DNA of 64,000 nucleotides from Duganella sp. sic0402 (GTDB lineage: Bacteria; Pseudomonadota; Gammaproteobacteria; Burkholderiales; Burkholderiaceae_D), in contig NZ_JAHUWK010000011.1 of the NCBI RefSeq assembly GCF_019219065.1, forward strand, positions 169,110 through 233,109, in the 5' to 3' direction. The notes under the pieces were generated by a model, which had not been told where the DNA came from, searched no databases, and saw nothing but the letters and a program-made list of their open reading frames with translations. The position numbers were made by a program, and so were the translations under genes. Shown piece after piece: positions 62,726 to 64,000 of this stretch. Within the stretch, counting starts at the first letter, position 1; every line of letters begins with the position of its first letter.

Positions 62726-62753
62726 TTGCACAATCGCAGTTGGTGCGTATAAA
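62726..62753 (+). promoter_or_regulatory. Upstream sigma70-type promoter of the tRNA-tuf operon
   Basis: TTGCAC and TATAAA separated by 16 bases, 101 bases before tRNA-Tyr. A second, closer promoter follows at 62811. Confidence 0.45.
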
Positions 62754-62810
62754 ATCTCGCCCCGAAGCAGACGAACTGTCAACGCAGCATCGATAAGATG
62801 CGAAAATGAG

Positions 62811-62839
62811 TTGACGGCTCGGAAAAATTGCTTCATACT
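62811..62839 (+). promoter_or_regulatory. Main promoter of the tRNA-tuf operon
   Basis: TTGACG and CATACT with 17-base spacing, followed by a G+C-rich discriminator (CTGCGG) typical of stringently controlled stable-RNA promoters. Its -10 ends 14 bases before the tRNA-Tyr 5' end, leaving a short leader. DksA, encoded in this window, would be expected to act on such a promoter with ppGpp. Confidence 0.65.
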
Positions 62840-62853
62840 CTGCGGTTCCTCGC

Positions 62854-62938
62854 GGAGGGGTGGCCGAGTGGTTAAAGGCGACGGACTGTAAATCCGTTCT
62901 CTCAGAGTACACTGGTTCGAATCCAGTCCCCTCCACCA
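62854..62938 (+). tRNA. tRNA-Tyr (GTA)
   Basis: 85-base class II tRNA. The acceptor GGAGGGG pairs with CCCCTCC; the anticodon loop has GTA (CTGTAAA); there is a long variable arm, the T loop GGTTCGAATCC and an encoded CCA end. First of three tRNA genes. Confidence 0.97.
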
Positions 62939-62993
62939 AGTTTTGCAAAAGACTGAGTGGCGCAGCAAGTGAAATGAATTGAACCAATACCTC

Positions 62994-63067
62994 GCGGGTG
63001 TAGCTCAATGGTAGAGCTGAAGCCTTCCAAGCTTATGACGAGGGTTCGATTCCCTTCACCCGCTCCA
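62994..63067 (+). tRNA. tRNA-Gly (TCC)
   Basis: 74-base class I tRNA. Acceptor GCGGGTG / CACCCGC, D arm TAGCTCAATGGTAGAGCT, anticodon TCC, T loop GGTTCGATTCC, discriminator T, encoded CCA. Confidence 0.97.
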
Positions 63068-63123
63068 GTGTTGTTGCAATCAGATACGCAAGTATCGCAG
63101 TTGTAAAGCGTAGTACCCCATAA

Positions 63124-63198
<75 letters not shown>

Positions 63199-63241
63199 GA
63201 ATACGCAGTACGGCAGTTCGGTAGCACTATCAAGACAGTTG

Positions 63242-63257
63242 GGCAGGGTTCCCTGCC
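63242..63257 (+). promoter_or_regulatory. Hairpin between tRNA-Thr and tuf
   Basis: GGCAGG / CCTGCC with a 4-base loop, 28 bases before the tuf ATG. It may mark a processing site that separates tRNA precursors from tuf mRNA. No T-tract follows. Confidence 0.35.
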
Positions 63258-63285
63258 AATCACACCAAATCGTTAGGAGTCTAAA

Positions 63286-64000
63286 ATGGCAAAAGAGAAA
63301 TTCGAGCGGACCAAGCCGCACGTTAACGTCGGCACCATCGGCCACGTCGACCACGGCAAGACCACCCTGACCGCTGCGATCGCAACCGTTCTGTCGAAAA
63401 AATTCGGCGGCGAAGCTAAGGCTTACGACCAGATCGACGCTGCTCCAGAAGAAAAAGCACGCGGCATCACCATCAACACCGCACACGTTGAGTACGAAAC
63501 CGCTTCGCGTCACTACGCTCACGTTGACTGCCCAGGCCACGCCGACTACATCAAGAACATGATTACCGGCGCAGCGCAGATGGACGGCGCGATCCTGGTG
63601 TGCTCCGCAGCTGACGGCCCAATGCCGCAGACCCGCGAACACATCCTGCTGGCCCGCCAGGTTGGCGTTCCATACATCGTTGTGTTCCTGAACAAGTGCG
63701 ACCTGGTCGACGACGAAGAACTGCTGGAACTGGTTGAGATGGAAGTGCGCGAGCTGCTGTCGAAATACGAGTTCCCAGGCGACGACCTGCCTATCATCAA
63801 AGGTTCGGCACGTAAAGCACTGGACGGCGACACCGGTCCTCTGGGCGAACAGGCGATCATGCAGCTGGCCGACGCACTGGACAGCTACATCCCAACCCCA
63901 GAGCGCGCAGTTGACGGCGCCTTCCTGATGCCAGTGGAAGACGTGTTCTCGATCTCGGGCCGCGGTACCGTGGTGACCGGTCGTGTTGAGCGCGGCATCA
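63286..64000 (+). CDS. tuf: Elongation factor Tu (3' partial)
   Basis: GTPase that brings aminoacyl-tRNA to the ribosome. 238 residues are visible, to the window edge, from the start MAKEKFERTKPHVNVGTIG. G1 loop GHVDHGKT, switch I ARGITINTAHVEYET, G3 DCPGHADY and G4 NKCD are all in place. AGGAG precedes the ATG. Codon use is strongly biased, as expected for a highly expressed gene. Placed after tRNA-Thr as in tufB operons. Confidence 0.98.
   Translation, partial: MAKEKFERTKPHVNVGTIGHVDHGKTTLTAAIATVLSKKFGGEAKAYDQIDAAPEEKARGITINTAHVEYETASRHYAHVDCPGHADYIKNMITGAAQMDGAILVCSAADGPMPQTREHILLARQVGVPYIVVFLNKCDLVDDEELLELVEMEVRELLSKYEFPGDDLPIIKGSARKALDGDTGPLGEQAIMQLADALDSYIPTPERAVDGAFLMPVEDVFSISGRGTVVTGRVERGI

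Overview
The window is about 63% G+C, densely coded chromosomal DNA from a betaproteobacterium of the order Burkholderiales, most likely the Oxalobacteraceae (Massilia/Duganella/Janthinobacterium group). The basis is the product set and order: an HslV with the betaproteobacterial N-terminus next to HslU, a DksA with a degenerate zinc finger, ahcY under an SAH riboswitch followed by a small holin-like gene and metF, a single-chain IorA/IorB fusion, several Omp32-type porins and a tRNA-Tyr/Gly/Thr-tuf block. Genus assignment is inference; no 16S gene is present.

Layout. 1-4904: type II secretion genes gspD (5' truncated by the window edge), gspE, gspF and a gspC-like gene. 4913-8633: a PlpD-type patatin/beta-barrel protein, a 66-bp perfect palindrome, an XRE-type regulator and a divergent outer-membrane barrel. 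8685-16553 (minus strand): hslVU, a tandem-STAS protein, dksA, a CobW-type metal GTPase, xerC with a DUF484 gene, and a porin. 16883-20817: a Sel1-repeat protein, dapF and two late acyltransferases of lipid A synthesis. 20992-26274: the activated methyl cycle (metK, ahcY, metF) plus 5-formyl-THF cyclo-ligase, interrupted by a lower-G+C insert coding for a two-TM SLATT-like protein and a 25-codon ORF. 26305-30927: soluble lytic transglycosylase, GST, cca and a GNAT acetyltransferase. 30949-34075: a chemoreceptor, a small phosphate-binding-like periplasmic protein and a porin in one run. 34234-39697: Lrp/AsnC regulator divergent from 4-hydroxyphenylpyruvate dioxygenase, then indolepyruvate ferredoxin oxidoreductase (aromatic 2-oxoacid catabolism). 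39854-47195: a MacB-like permease, a prolyl oligopeptidase and a TonB-dependent receptor. 47211-52898: MFS exporter/LysR pair, an S41 lipoprotein protease and an M14 carboxypeptidase. 52895-57730: a small helical protein, ttcA, folB, a pteridine-reductase-like SDR, a MidA-type methyltransferase and a membrane J-protein. 57808-62655: two convergent cyclic-di-GMP proteins (REC-DUF3369-HD-GYP and MASE1-CHASE-PAS-GGDEF-EAL). 62811-64000: promoters, tRNA-Tyr, tRNA-Gly, tRNA-Thr and the start of tuf.

Functional links. MetK makes SAM, methyltransferases turn it into SAH, AhcY removes SAH (sensed by the riboswitch) and MetF supplies methyl-THF. FolB and the FolM-like SDR fit pterin metabolism. Envelope functions recur throughout: T2SS, four barrel proteins, a TonB receptor, lipid A acylation and murein hydrolysis.

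No CRISPR array, prophage, insertion sequence, rRNA gene or complete known defence system was found. The items that most deserve a second look are an intrinsic terminator embedded in the signal-peptide codons of the patatin gene, the 66-bp palindrome with a 15-bp partial copy 52 kb away, the SLATT-like gene plus micro-ORF inside the methyl-cycle locus, and the chemoreceptor/binding protein/porin run.
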